From positions 1 through 6,261 of the forward strand of contig CAMNFW010000130.1 of the NCBI GenBank assembly GCA_946537565.1: a DNA stretch of 6,261 nucleotides, in the 5' to 3' direction. Origin of the DNA: an uncultured Ruminococcus sp. Lineage in GTDB: Bacteria > Bacillota > Clostridia > Oscillospirales > Ruminococcaceae. The translations under genes and the position numbers were made by a program. Every line of letters starts with the position of its first letter. The stretch's first letter is position 1. Below are positions 1 through 5,540 of this stretch, one piece after another. A model generated the notes under the pieces. It was not told where the DNA came from. It saw only the letters and a program-made list of their open reading frames with translations, and did no database searches.

Positions 1-39
1 GATCTTTAAAGATACTGCTCTCACTTTGAAGCAATTCAT
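1..39 (-). CDS. Possible 5' end of a further gene in the kinase-reductase operon (partial, weak)
   Basis: A minus-strand ATG at 39-37 opens a frame that stays open to the window edge and reads MNCFKVRAVSLKI. It begins 12 bases after the stop codon of the reductase, which would suit a third operon gene. Only 13 codons are visible, there is no good Shine-Dalgarno sequence in front (only a weak AGAG), and I do not recognise the peptide. A chance open frame of this length is quite possible. A perfect 12-base palindrome, ATCTTTAAAGAT, occupies 2-13 within it. Confidence 0.2.
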   Translation of the reverse strand, partial: MNCFKVRAVSLKI

Positions 40-51
40 GGCTCTGTTTTT

Positions 52-765
52 TTAGATCACCATTCCCCCGTTTACAGCAAGGACCTGACCAGTGATATAC
101 TCAGCCCCGGAAGAAGCAATGAAGCTGACAGCATCTGCTATATGCTCCGGTCTGCCAAATATCCCCAGCGGAATATCTTCCTTTATCATATCCAGCTCCT
201 CCGGTGAAAATCTGCTGTTCATCTCAGTCATTATAAATCCCGGCGCAATGCAATTAACTCTTATTCCGCTGGGAGCGACCTCCTTTGCCAGTGCCTTCGT
301 GAAACCGATAATGCCGGCTTTTGCTGCTGAATAATCCACCTCGCAGGAAGCTCCGCACTGCCCCCACATTGAGGATATATTTATAATTCCGCCCTCTTTT
401 GCATTTATCATCGCCGGCAGAGCTGCACGGGCACAGTTCATCGCCCCGGCAAGATCAGTCTCCATAATATTGCGGCTGACTTCCTCTGGCATATGAGTGA
501 ACAGCCCTATCTCCGAAACACCAGCATTGTTCACCAGAAGATCAAGCCTGCCAACTGAGTTCATCATTTCCCTGACCTCTCCGCTGTCCCGTACATCAAG
601 CTTCAATGCACTTCCTCCGATCTCTCCGGCTATATGCTCAGCCTTTTCCTTTGAACTTGAATAGCACACATATACATAGTAACCGTCAGCTGCAAGCTTC
701 CGGCATATGGCCTCGCCTATTCCGCCGGCACCGCCTGTAACAAGAGCTTTTTTCTTTTCGGACAT
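52..765 (-). CDS. SDR family oxidoreductase, FabG-like (3-oxoacyl-ACP reductase type)
   Basis: This is a 237-residue classical short-chain dehydrogenase/reductase, the usual length for the family and probably a cytosolic tetramer. One Rossmann domain fills the protein. The dinucleotide-binding TGGAGGIG is at residues 10-17, Asp57 lies in LDVRD (adenine pocket), NNAG is at 79-82, catalytic Ser132 is in ISSMWG, and the YxxxK pair is Tyr145/Lys149. The IAPGFIMTEM segment near 173-182 is the usual PG motif. No acidic residue ends the second beta strand (VYVCYSSSKE), which favours NADPH. The catalytic-tetrad Asn, expected in the TNL motif, is Asp104. The start is firm: AGGAGG at 777-772 lies 6 bases before the ATG. 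The kinase gene ends 42 bases upstream on the same strand, so the two are probably co-transcribed. FabG-like proteins act on many carbonyl substrates, so a fatty-acid role is only one option and I give no symbol. Confidence 0.9.
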   Translation of the reverse strand: MSEKKKALVTGGAGGIGEAICRKLAADGYYVYVCYSSSKEKAEHIAGEIGGSALKLDVRDSGEVREMMNSVGRLDLLVNNAGVSEIGLFTHMPEEVSRNIMETDLAGAMNCARAALPAMINAKEGGIINISSMWGQCGASCEVDYSAAKAGIIGFTKALAKEVAPSGIRVNCIAPGFIMTEMNSRFSPEELDMIKEDIPLGIFGRPEHIADAVSFIASSGAEYITGQVLAVNGGMVI

Positions 766-770
766 ATTTT

Positions 771-797
771 TCCTCCTGCATATTAATGTAAATATGC
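771..797 (-). promoter_or_regulatory. Reductase ribosome binding site with abutting hairpin
   Basis: Read on the minus strand, GCATATT, a 6-base loop and AATATGC form a perfect 7-base-pair stem at 797-778. It ends directly against the AGGAGGA Shine-Dalgarno sequence at 777-771. The stem is AT-rich and weak. It lies between the kinase stop (808) and the reductase start (765), so it could tune reductase translation or mRNA processing within the operon. That role is inference. Confidence 0.45.
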
Positions 798-807
798 TAA
801 CACATTA

Positions 808-1644
808 TCATCTTCCGGACAGCTCGATCAGCTTTCCAAGACATAGCTCAAATGCGCTTCCATACCACATCTCGTCCATTTCCGGGAGCGTTGCGTTTAT
901 ACATTCAGAAACATATTCCACTGCCATTTCTATGCAGCGTGGAAGTGTTTTTCCAAGTGCCGCAGCTCCGGTAAATACACTGGCAAAGATATCTCCTGTA
1001 CCATGTACCTGACGGTCGATATGACGGCTGAAGCTGTAATAATATTCATCAGCAGCTGAATCATATGCAGCTGCACCTTCATTTATATCATCAAAATGCA
1101 CACCCGTTATCACCGGCGTTTTGCAGCCAAGTCCAGACAGTTTCCTGAGCATTTCCCTTACATCTGTCTCGCAATAGCTTTCAGTGTATGGCATATCAAG
1201 CAGAAAAGCCGCTTCCGTCATATTCGGCAGGATATAATCTGCCTTTGCACAAAGCTTTCTCATCTCAGCCACAAGCTCCGGTGTATAGCCGGCATAAAGC
1301 TTTCCACGATCTCCCAGAACAGGGTCTACAACTATGAAATTATCCTCAGTACGGAAGCTGTCAAAAAAATCAGATACTATCTGCACCTGCGCTATCGAGC
1401 CGAGATATCCCGTATATATCCCGTTGAAGCTGAGATCAAGCTCCTTCCAGTGCTTTGCAATTTCCGGTATATCTTCTGTAAGATCACGGAAGGTGTAGCC
1501 TTTGAAGCCGCCTGTATGAGTTGAAAGCACCGCAGTTGGTATAACAGCGGTTTCCAGTCCCATTGCCGAAAGCACCGGAAGCGCTACAGTCAATGAACAT
1601 TTTCCGAAGCATGATATATCCTGAATCGTTACGATCTTTTTCAT
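808..1644 (-). CDS. Pyridoxamine/pyridoxal kinase (PfkB/ribokinase superfamily, PdxY-type)
   Basis: This 278-residue cytosolic kinase is predicted to phosphorylate the 5'-hydroxyl of pyridoxamine, pyridoxal or pyridoxine with ATP, in the vitamin B6 salvage route to pyridoxal phosphate. The N-terminus MKKIVTIQDISCFGKCSLT and the following STHTGGF segment (41-47) are typical of the pyridoxamine kinase group. Further marks are DPVLGDRGKLY at 107-117, PNMTEA at 140-145 (nucleotide side), and the catalytic anion-hole motif HGTGD at 214-218 with Asp218 as base. The length matches the family, and no residue I know to be essential is missing. The ATG at 1644-1642 is preceded by AAAGGAAAG about 7 bases away. 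It is the first gene after its own promoter, and the reductase follows 42 bases later. A related hydroxymethylpyrimidine kinase activity cannot be ruled out from sequence alone. Confidence 0.92.
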   Translation of the reverse strand: MKKIVTIQDISCFGKCSLTVALPVLSAMGLETAVIPTAVLSTHTGGFKGYTFRDLTEDIPEIAKHWKELDLSFNGIYTGYLGSIAQVQIVSDFFDSFRTEDNFIVVDPVLGDRGKLYAGYTPELVAEMRKLCAKADYILPNMTEAAFLLDMPYTESYCETDVREMLRKLSGLGCKTPVITGVHFDDINEGAAAYDSAADEYYYSFSRHIDRQVHGTGDIFASVFTGAAALGKTLPRCIEMAVEYVSECINATLPEMDEMWYGSAFELCLGKLIELSGR

Positions 1645-1671
1645 ATATTTACTTTCCTTTTCATATATTTA
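1638..1671. repeat. 14-base direct repeat flanking the kinase ribosome binding site
   Basis: The 14-mer TTTTCATATATTTA occurs at 1638-1651 and again, identically, at 1658-1671, a 20-base period. The first copy carries the kinase start codon (minus strand). The Shine-Dalgarno purines fall between the copies, and the second copy carries a decoy ATG at 1664-1662. From that decoy a 7-codon frame (MKRKVNI) ends in TGA at 1643-1641, overlapping the kinase ATG as ATGA. Confidence 0.6.
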
Positions 1672-1679
1672 TCCCTGAT

Positions 1680-1708
1680 ATTATATCACACCGCCGGGCG
1701 GAATTCAA
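1680..1708 (-). promoter_or_regulatory. Sigma-A promoter of the kinase-reductase operon
   Basis: On the minus strand, TTGAAT (1708-1703) is followed by a 17-base spacer and a perfect TATAAT (1685-1680), preceded by TGA, giving an extended -10. The transcript should start near 1673, leaving a leader of about 30 bases before the kinase ATG. The spacer contains a perfect GC-rich palindrome, CCGCCGGGCGG on the plus strand at 1691-1701 (five-base arms around one base), which could serve as an operator. Confidence 0.75.
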
Positions 1709-1785
1709 GTATCTGCTTTCAGCCATTTGCCTTTAATTTTACATCTACGGCATTTATTGAACTGACCGCATCAGACTCTCAGCTG

Positions 1786-1835
1786 TTTTTCAACATCGTC
1801 ATTCGTCAAGATGCACAAAAGCAATTGTTGAAAAA
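1786..1835. repeat. 10-base perfect inverted repeat, 30-base spacer
   Basis: TTTTTCAACA at 1786-1795 is exactly reverse-complementary to TGTTGAAAAA at 1826-1835. The spacer holds TCGTCA twice at a 7-base period (1796-1801 and 1803-1808). The element lies between the two divergent promoters. It does not read as a terminator, because no transcript should arrive there. A regulator-binding or DNA-looping site is possible; function unknown. Confidence 0.5.
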
Positions 1836-1887
1836 TCCTTGCTATGGTTCTCGTTTGCGAAATTTATCATTTCCAGGCAAAAAATAC

Positions 1888-1916
1888 TTGAAGTTTTTTG
1901 TGAAATGTGATAAAAT
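1888..1916 (+). promoter_or_regulatory. Sigma-A promoter upstream of the Ddl-like gene
   Basis: TTGAAG (1888-1893) is followed by a 17-base spacer and TAAAAT (1911-1916), preceded by TGA at 1908-1910, giving an extended -10. Transcription should begin near 1923, so the leader is about 65 bases. This promoter may also drive the DUF1934 gene and argS, since no strong terminator lies between them. Confidence 0.75.
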
Positions 1917-1925
1917 ATAGTGATA

Positions 1926-1975
1926 CTTAAAATTGACCATACTATTTTTAACTGCCTGTAAAGACAGTTTTTAAG
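1926..1975 (+). promoter_or_regulatory. Potentially structured 5' leader of the Ddl-like gene
   Basis: CTTAAAA (1926-1932) can pair with TTTTAAG (1969-1975) to form an outer stem. ACTG (1951-1954) can pair with CAGT (1965-1968) inside it. The five T residues at 1968-1972 directly after the inner stem give a weak terminator-like look. The Shine-Dalgarno AAGGAG (1976-1981) starts immediately after the outer stem and lies 6 bases before the ATG. I recognise no known riboswitch or T-box, and the stems are AT-rich, so this may be incidental. Confidence 0.3.
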
Positions 1976-1987
1976 AAGGAGTAAACT

Positions 1988-3061
1988 ATGGCTAAGATCA
2001 AAGCTGCTGTAATTTTCGGTGGAGTTTCCCGTGAGCATGAGCTTTCCCTCGCCTCTGCCGCTGAGGTTATCCGCAATATCCCTGAGGATAAGTACGAGGT
2101 CATTTGCATCGGCATTACCAAAAAAGGACGCTGGCTGTATTACCCCGGCGACCCCGATGCTATCGCTGACGGCTCCTGGGATTCAAACCCCGACTGCACC
2201 TCCGCTATCATATCACCCGACCCTCTCCACAGAGGTATTATCACCATCGAAAACGGTGAGACTTCTATCAAAAAGATAGACGTTGTTTTCCCTCTTCTCC
2301 AGGGCAAACGTGGTGCGGACGGCACTCTCCAGGGACTGCTGGATATGTCCGGTATCCCATATGCCGGCTGCGGTCTTCTGGCTGCGGCTTCCTGCATGGA
2401 TAAATCTCATACCCATATGGTGCTTGATGACTATGGCATCGAAACAGCTGAATGGAAGCTGCTGACTCAGCGTGAATTGAATGATATCGACAAGTGCTGC
2501 AATGATATCGCTGGAGAAATGGGATTTCCTCTGGTCGTTAAGCCTGCTAACAGTGGCAGCAGCGTCGGTGTTAATATCGCTGAAAATATGGAGCAGCTGG
2601 AAACCGCTGTGAAGATCGCTTTCTCCACCGACAATAAAGTCGTTGTTGAAAAATACATCAAAGGCAGAAAACTCGAAGCTGCTGTGTATGGCTATGATGT
2701 TCCGGTTTCATCTTACATCGGCGAAATATTCTCTGAGGGAAAAGTATATGACCCCTCAGATTTCAGCACAAGCTCCGGCGATGACCTTAAAATACCCGCC
2801 GATCTCCCAGCTGAGACCCAGGCTATGATCCGTGAGACCGCTGTCAAAGCCTTTAAAGCTTTAGGCTGCAAGGGTTTTGCCCGTGTGGATTTCTTCCTCA
2901 CCGATGACGGCAGGCTCCTTCTCAATAAGATCGGCACCGCACCGGGAATGAGAAGAAAAAGCGTTTACCCGAAGCTCATGGAAAATCTTGGCATGGAGCT
3001 TCCTGAGCTGATAGATATGCTTCTTGAATCAGCTATCGAAAACGCTGAGAGAATGTATTGA
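1988..3061 (+). CDS. ddl: Atypical D-alanine--D-alanine ligase family (ATP-grasp) protein
   Basis: This 357-residue protein has the full three-part Ddl fold: an N-terminal domain with FGGVSREHELSL (10-21), a central ATP-grasp part with VVKPANSGSSVGV (183-195) and VVEKYIKGRKLE (219-230), and a C-terminal part with FARVDFF (297-303). True Ddl joins two D-alanines with ATP for peptidoglycan precursors in the cytosol. Retained (E. coli DdlB numbering): Glu15 as Glu18, the GSSVG loop, Arg255 as Arg299, Asp257 as Asp301 and Ser281 as Ser325. Changed: His63 to Gln105, Glu68 to Ala110, Lys215-Tyr216 of the omega loop to Phe259-Ser260, Mg ligand Glu270 to Lys314 and Mg ligand Asn272 to Gly316. A basic MRRK (321-324) follows PG. 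The frame is intact, so this is not an obvious pseudogene. A standard D-Ala-D-Ala activity is doubtful; an altered substrate or a non-catalytic role is possible. The start is set by AAGGAG 6 bases upstream. DUF1934 follows after 16 bases. Confidence 0.85.
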   Translation: MAKIKAAVIFGGVSREHELSLASAAEVIRNIPEDKYEVICIGITKKGRWLYYPGDPDAIADGSWDSNPDCTSAIISPDPLHRGIITIENGETSIKKIDVVFPLLQGKRGADGTLQGLLDMSGIPYAGCGLLAAASCMDKSHTHMVLDDYGIETAEWKLLTQRELNDIDKCCNDIAGEMGFPLVVKPANSGSSVGVNIAENMEQLETAVKIAFSTDNKVVVEKYIKGRKLEAAVYGYDVPVSSYIGEIFSEGKVYDPSDFSTSSGDDLKIPADLPAETQAMIRETAVKAFKALGCKGFARVDFFLTDDGRLLLNKIGTAPGMRRKSVYPKLMENLGMELPELIDMLLESAIENAERMY

Positions 3062-3064
3062 TCA

Positions 3065-3080
3065 AAAGGAGAACAGCTTG
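3065..3080 (+). promoter_or_regulatory. Ribosome binding site that decides a TTG start
   Basis: AAAGGAG at 3065-3071 lies 6 bases before TTG at 3078-3080, which is in frame with the DUF1934 protein. The nearby ATG at 3088-3090 is in another frame. An in-frame TTG at 3024 would put 18 extra residues inside the Ddl-like gene with no ribosome binding site, so TTG 3078 is preferred. Confidence 0.75.
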
Positions 3081-3500
3081 AAAAAAAATGTCCTTATTTC
3101 CCTGACCAGCGTACAGTTTCAGGACAACGAAAAAACTCAGACCGAGCTGCTCACCAGAGCTACTATTGATAAGTCCGGCGGAAAAACTATAATTTCCTAT
3201 GAGGATACCTCCGCCACCGGCTTTGAAGGCTCTGTCACCACTATCACCGCTGACGGCAGCAAGGCTGTTTCTATAATAAGAGAAGGTACTGCCAACTCTG
3301 TACTTTCCCTCGAAAAAGGCAGAAAGCATTACTGTCAGTACGGCACCCCTTACGGCAGTATGCAGATCGGTGTATACACTCATAAAATCGAAAATACCAT
3401 TGATAAAAACGGCAGACTGTACCTTAAATATACTCTCGACCTGAATTCGTCATTCCTCTCTGATAATGAGATAATTATGACTGTTCAGGAAAACCGCTGA
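3078..3500 (+). CDS. DUF1934 (YwiB-like) beta-barrel protein
   Basis: This 140-residue protein starts at TTG, giving MKKNVLISLTSVQ. The family consists of small cytosolic proteins with a calycin-like beta-barrel fold and no established biochemical function. Family marks seen here are YEDTSATGFEGSVTT at 41-55, the central REGTANSVLSLEKGRKHYCQYGTPYG stretch at 68-93 ending in the TPYG motif, and alternating strands toward YLKYTLDLN near 115-123. The length fits the family. There is no signal peptide or membrane segment. It starts 16 bases after the Ddl-like stop and ends 77 bases before argS. A DUF1934 gene directly before argS is also known from Bacillus subtilis (ywiB), which supports the assignment and hints at a conserved but unexplained link with ArgRS. 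The function is unknown. Confidence 0.85.
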   Translation: MKKNVLISLTSVQFQDNEKTQTELLTRATIDKSGGKTIISYEDTSATGFEGSVTTITADGSKAVSIIREGTANSVLSLEKGRKHYCQYGTPYGSMQIGVYTHKIENTIDKNGRLYLKYTLDLNSSFLSDNEIIMTVQENR

Positions 3501-3508
3501 AATTATCC

Positions 3509-3524
3509 GGACAGTTCTCTGTCC
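3509..3524 (+). other. Hairpin between the DUF1934 gene and argS
   Basis: GGACAG (3509-3514), loop TTCT and CTGTCC (3519-3524) form a perfect 6-base-pair stem. No T-run follows, so it is a poor intrinsic terminator. It may be an mRNA processing or stability element, or incidental. I see no clear argS promoter in the remaining spacer, so read-through from upstream seems likely. Confidence 0.4.
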
Positions 3525-3577
3525 CTGCAATATCAATGAGTAAAAATTATTACAGAACAACGAAAGGATAATTCCCA

Positions 3578-5407
3578 ATGGATCATATCAAATTCGCATC
3601 TGAGCAGCTTCGTGCGCTCATTATGGATGCCCTCGGAAAACTCATCGCAGAAGGCTCCGCTCCCGCTGAACCACTGCCGACTTTTGCTATCGAAATACCT
3701 GCTGACAAATCCCACGGCGACTTTGCAGCTAATATCGCTATGGTCAGTGCAAGAACCTTTAAAATGCCGCCACGCAAGATAGCTGAGCTTATCAGCAGCA
3801 AGCTTGACCTCAGCGGCAGTATCTTCGATAAGTGTGAGATTGCCGGTCCCGGCTTCATGAATTTCTTCCTCGGAAGAAAATGGTTCGCAGATGCTGTTGC
3901 AAATGTTCTCGATGAGGGCGAAAACTACGGCAGAACTGACTTCGGTCAGGGCAAAAGAGTGCTGGTGGAATTCGTTTCCGCAAATCCTACAGGTCCTATG
4001 CACATCGGAAACGCAAGAGGCGGTGCTATCGGTGACTGTCTCGCAAGTGTCCTCGACTGGGCTGGCTATAAGGCTGAACGTGAGTTTTATGTCAACGACG
4101 CCGGCAATCAGATAGAAAAATTCGGAAAATCCCTTTCCCTCAGATATATGCAGCTCTGCTCCGAAAAAGGTCAGCAGATGATCTACGATCACAGAAACAG
4201 CACTGAAGAACTGGCTGCTGCTATCTTTGCTGAAAGCGGTGAAGGTCAGACCTTTGAAATGCCGGAGGACGTTTACCTCGGCGCTGATATCATCGAACAC
4301 GCTGCAAATTACTATCATGATCATATCTTCGAGCTTCAGGATGTAAGCGAGGAGGAACGCAGAAAAGCTCTCGTTGATTACGCTCTTCCGCTTAATATCG
4401 CAGGTCTTGAACGTGACCTCAAAAAATACCGCATAGTCTATGACAACTGGTTCAGAGAAAGCACTGTCCACGAAAAAAATGAGACCAAGCTCATCGTTGA
4501 CAAGCTCCTTGAAGCCGGAAAAGCTTACGAACAGGACGGTGCAGTCTGGTTCAAAGCCGTTGACTACGGTCTGGACAAAGACTTCGTTCTCCGCAGAAGC
4601 AACGGTCTTTATACTTACATCGTCCCGGATATTGCTTACCACTATGACAAGCTGGTTACCAGAAACTTCGACAAGGCTATCAACGTTCTCGGCGCCGATC
4701 ATCATGGCTATGTTCCACGCCTGAAGGCTGCTCTCTCTGCCCTGGGAGTTGACGCCGACAAGCTGGATGTTATCCTGATGCAGATGGTTCGTCTCGTCCG
4801 CAACGGCGAAACAGTCAAGCTCTCAAAGAGAAGCGGAAAGGCTATAACTCTTGTAACTCTCCTGGAAGAGATACCTATTGATGCCGCAAGATTCTATTTC
4901 AATCTCCGTGAAGCTAATTCGCAGTTTGAATTCGACCTCGACCTTGCCGTTGAGCAGTCCTCAAAAAATCCCGTATTCTACGTTCAGTATGCCCATGCGA
5001 GAATTTGCAGCCTCCTCACTAATCTGGCTGCCGAAGGAAAAGCGGTTCCCGATACCGCTGACTTTACACTCCTCAGCGATCCTCACGAAACTGAGCTTAT
5101 CCGTCACCTGGCTTCCTTCCCTCATGAGATCGAACAGGCTGCAAAAAATTACGATCCGTCTATAATGACAAGATATGCAGTTGAGCTGGCTACCCTCTTC
5201 CACAGGTTCTACGATTCGTGCAGCGTTAAAAATGCTGAAACACCAGAGCTTCTGGCTGCAAGAGGTCTGCTTTGCACTGCCGTTCGTCAGGTGCTTAGAA
5301 ACGTTCTGGATATGCTTAAGATCCAGCATCCGGACAAAATGGGCGAAAACGAAAACCAGACCGAAAAGAACGTAAAGTATCAGCAGAACAAGGATAAGAA
5401 CAGCTGA
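3578..5407 (+). CDS. argS: Arginyl-tRNA synthetase
   Basis: This 609-residue class I aminoacyl-tRNA synthetase charges tRNA-Arg with arginine using ATP in the cytosol. The N-terminal tRNA D-loop recognition (Add1) domain covers about 1-105, including ADKSHGDFAANIA (42-54) and GPGFMNF (90-96). The catalytic core opens with VEFVSANPTGPMHIGNARG at 130-148, in which HIGN (142-145) is the HIGH signature. The KMSKS counterpart is KLSKR at 414-418, followed by SG. The ANSQFEFDLD and NPVFYVQYAHARI segments (446-476) lead into the DALR anticodon-binding domain, which ends with the typical DKM at 586-588. Beyond this end is a 21-residue hydrophilic tail rich in Asn, Lys and Gln (589-609). The ATG follows AAAGGA by 9 bases. 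It is last of three co-directional genes. No T-box leader is visible in the 77-base spacer. Confidence 0.97.
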   Translation: MDHIKFASEQLRALIMDALGKLIAEGSAPAEPLPTFAIEIPADKSHGDFAANIAMVSARTFKMPPRKIAELISSKLDLSGSIFDKCEIAGPGFMNFFLGRKWFADAVANVLDEGENYGRTDFGQGKRVLVEFVSANPTGPMHIGNARGGAIGDCLASVLDWAGYKAEREFYVNDAGNQIEKFGKSLSLRYMQLCSEKGQQMIYDHRNSTEELAAAIFAESGEGQTFEMPEDVYLGADIIEHAANYYHDHIFELQDVSEEERRKALVDYALPLNIAGLERDLKKYRIVYDNWFRESTVHEKNETKLIVDKLLEAGKAYEQDGAVWFKAVDYGLDKDFVLRRSNGLYTYIVPDIAYHYDKLVTRNFDKAINVLGADHHGYVPRLKAALSALGVDADKLDVILMQMVRLVRNGETVKLSKRSGKAITLVTLLEEIPIDAARFYFNLREANSQFEFDLDLAVEQSSKNPVFYVQYAHARICSLLTNLAAEGKAVPDTADFTLLSDPHETELIRHLASFPHEIEQAAKNYDPSIMTRYAVELATLFHRFYDSCSVKNAETPELLAARGLLCTAVRQVLRNVLDMLKIQHPDKMGENENQTEKNVKYQQNKDKNS

Positions 5408-5439
5408 TATGAATCTTTTCATTTATTACATTTTGAAAG

Positions 5440-5458
5440 CCTAAAAGTTACTTTTTGG
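5440..5458 (+). other. Weak hairpin downstream of argS
   Basis: CCTAAAAG (5440-5447), loop TTA and CTTTTTGG (5451-5458) pair with one T-T mismatch. There is no T-run after the stem, so it is a weak terminator candidate at best. I see no better terminator between argS and the next gene. Confidence 0.25.
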
Positions 5459-5476
5459 TTACAAATAAATACCGTG

Positions 5477-5496
5477 AATTGTTATTTCACACAATT
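5477..5496. promoter_or_regulatory. Operator-like inverted repeat in the argS-regulator spacer
   Basis: AATTGT (5477-5482) and ACAATT (5491-5496) form six-base inverted half-sites separated by 8 bases. The spacing and size resemble sites bound by dimeric HTH repressors. Assignment to any regulator is inference. Confidence 0.3.
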
Positions 5497-5540
5497 TTCA
5501 CATTCAAAATCTGTCACAAATGCGGGTTTTTCAAAGAAAT

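Larger units (their letters stand above)
1645..1987. other. Divergent intergenic control region between the kinase and the Ddl-like gene
   Basis: This 343-base stretch has no convincing gene. It holds the kinase promoter (1680-1708, minus), the Ddl-like gene promoter (1888-1916, plus), a 14-base direct repeat around the kinase ribosome binding site (1638-1651 and 1658-1671), and a 10-base perfect inverted repeat with a 30-base spacer (1786-1795 and 1826-1835). A hairpin-prone leader lies before the Ddl-like gene (1926-1975). The middle part, 1709-1887, lies upstream of both promoters and appears untranscribed unless there is a cryptic promoter. Short plus-strand frames there, such as ATG at 1811 (6 codons), lack ribosome binding sites. 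Confidence 0.7.

Noticed and set aside
1096..1524. 142-codon plus-strand open frame opposite the kinase gene
   Set aside because: It is antisense to a recognised kinase, with no ribosome binding site or family similarity.
1846..1893. Short plus-strand frame MVLVCEIYHFQAKNT before the Ddl-like gene
   Set aside because: It has no ribosome binding site and overlaps the predicted -35, so it would not be transcribed from the recognised promoter.
1799..2038. 79-codon minus-strand open frame across the Ddl-like promoter
   Set aside because: It overlaps the Ddl-like promoter and start in antisense, its composition is AT-rich noise, and there is no ribosome binding site.
2890..2960. Frameshift or pseudogene explanation for the altered Ddl metal site
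   Set aside because: Direct codon reading shows a continuous frame with conserved ARVDFF before and YPKL after the changes, so these are substitutions and not a shifted frame.
3024..3077. 18-residue N-terminal extension of the DUF1934 protein from TTG 3024
   Set aside because: It lies within the Ddl-like coding region without a ribosome binding site, and the family N-terminus matches the start at TTG 3078.
3033..3383. 116-codon minus-strand open frame opposite the DUF1934 gene
   Set aside because: It is antisense to a recognised family and has no start signals.
3501..3577. T-box or other riboswitch before argS
   Set aside because: The spacer is only 77 bases, with no T-box sequence or terminator; only a 6-base-pair hairpin is present.
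3533..4705. 390-codon minus-strand open frame opposite argS
   Set aside because: It lies fully antisense to a well-recognised ArgRS gene, has no ribosome binding site or family resemblance, and is explained by the codon bias of argS.
4961..5422. 153-codon minus-strand open frame with a hydrophobic N-terminus, opposite the end of argS
   Set aside because: It is antisense to argS. The hydrophobic start comes from the reverse complement of the Asn/Lys-rich ArgRS tail, and there is no supporting context.
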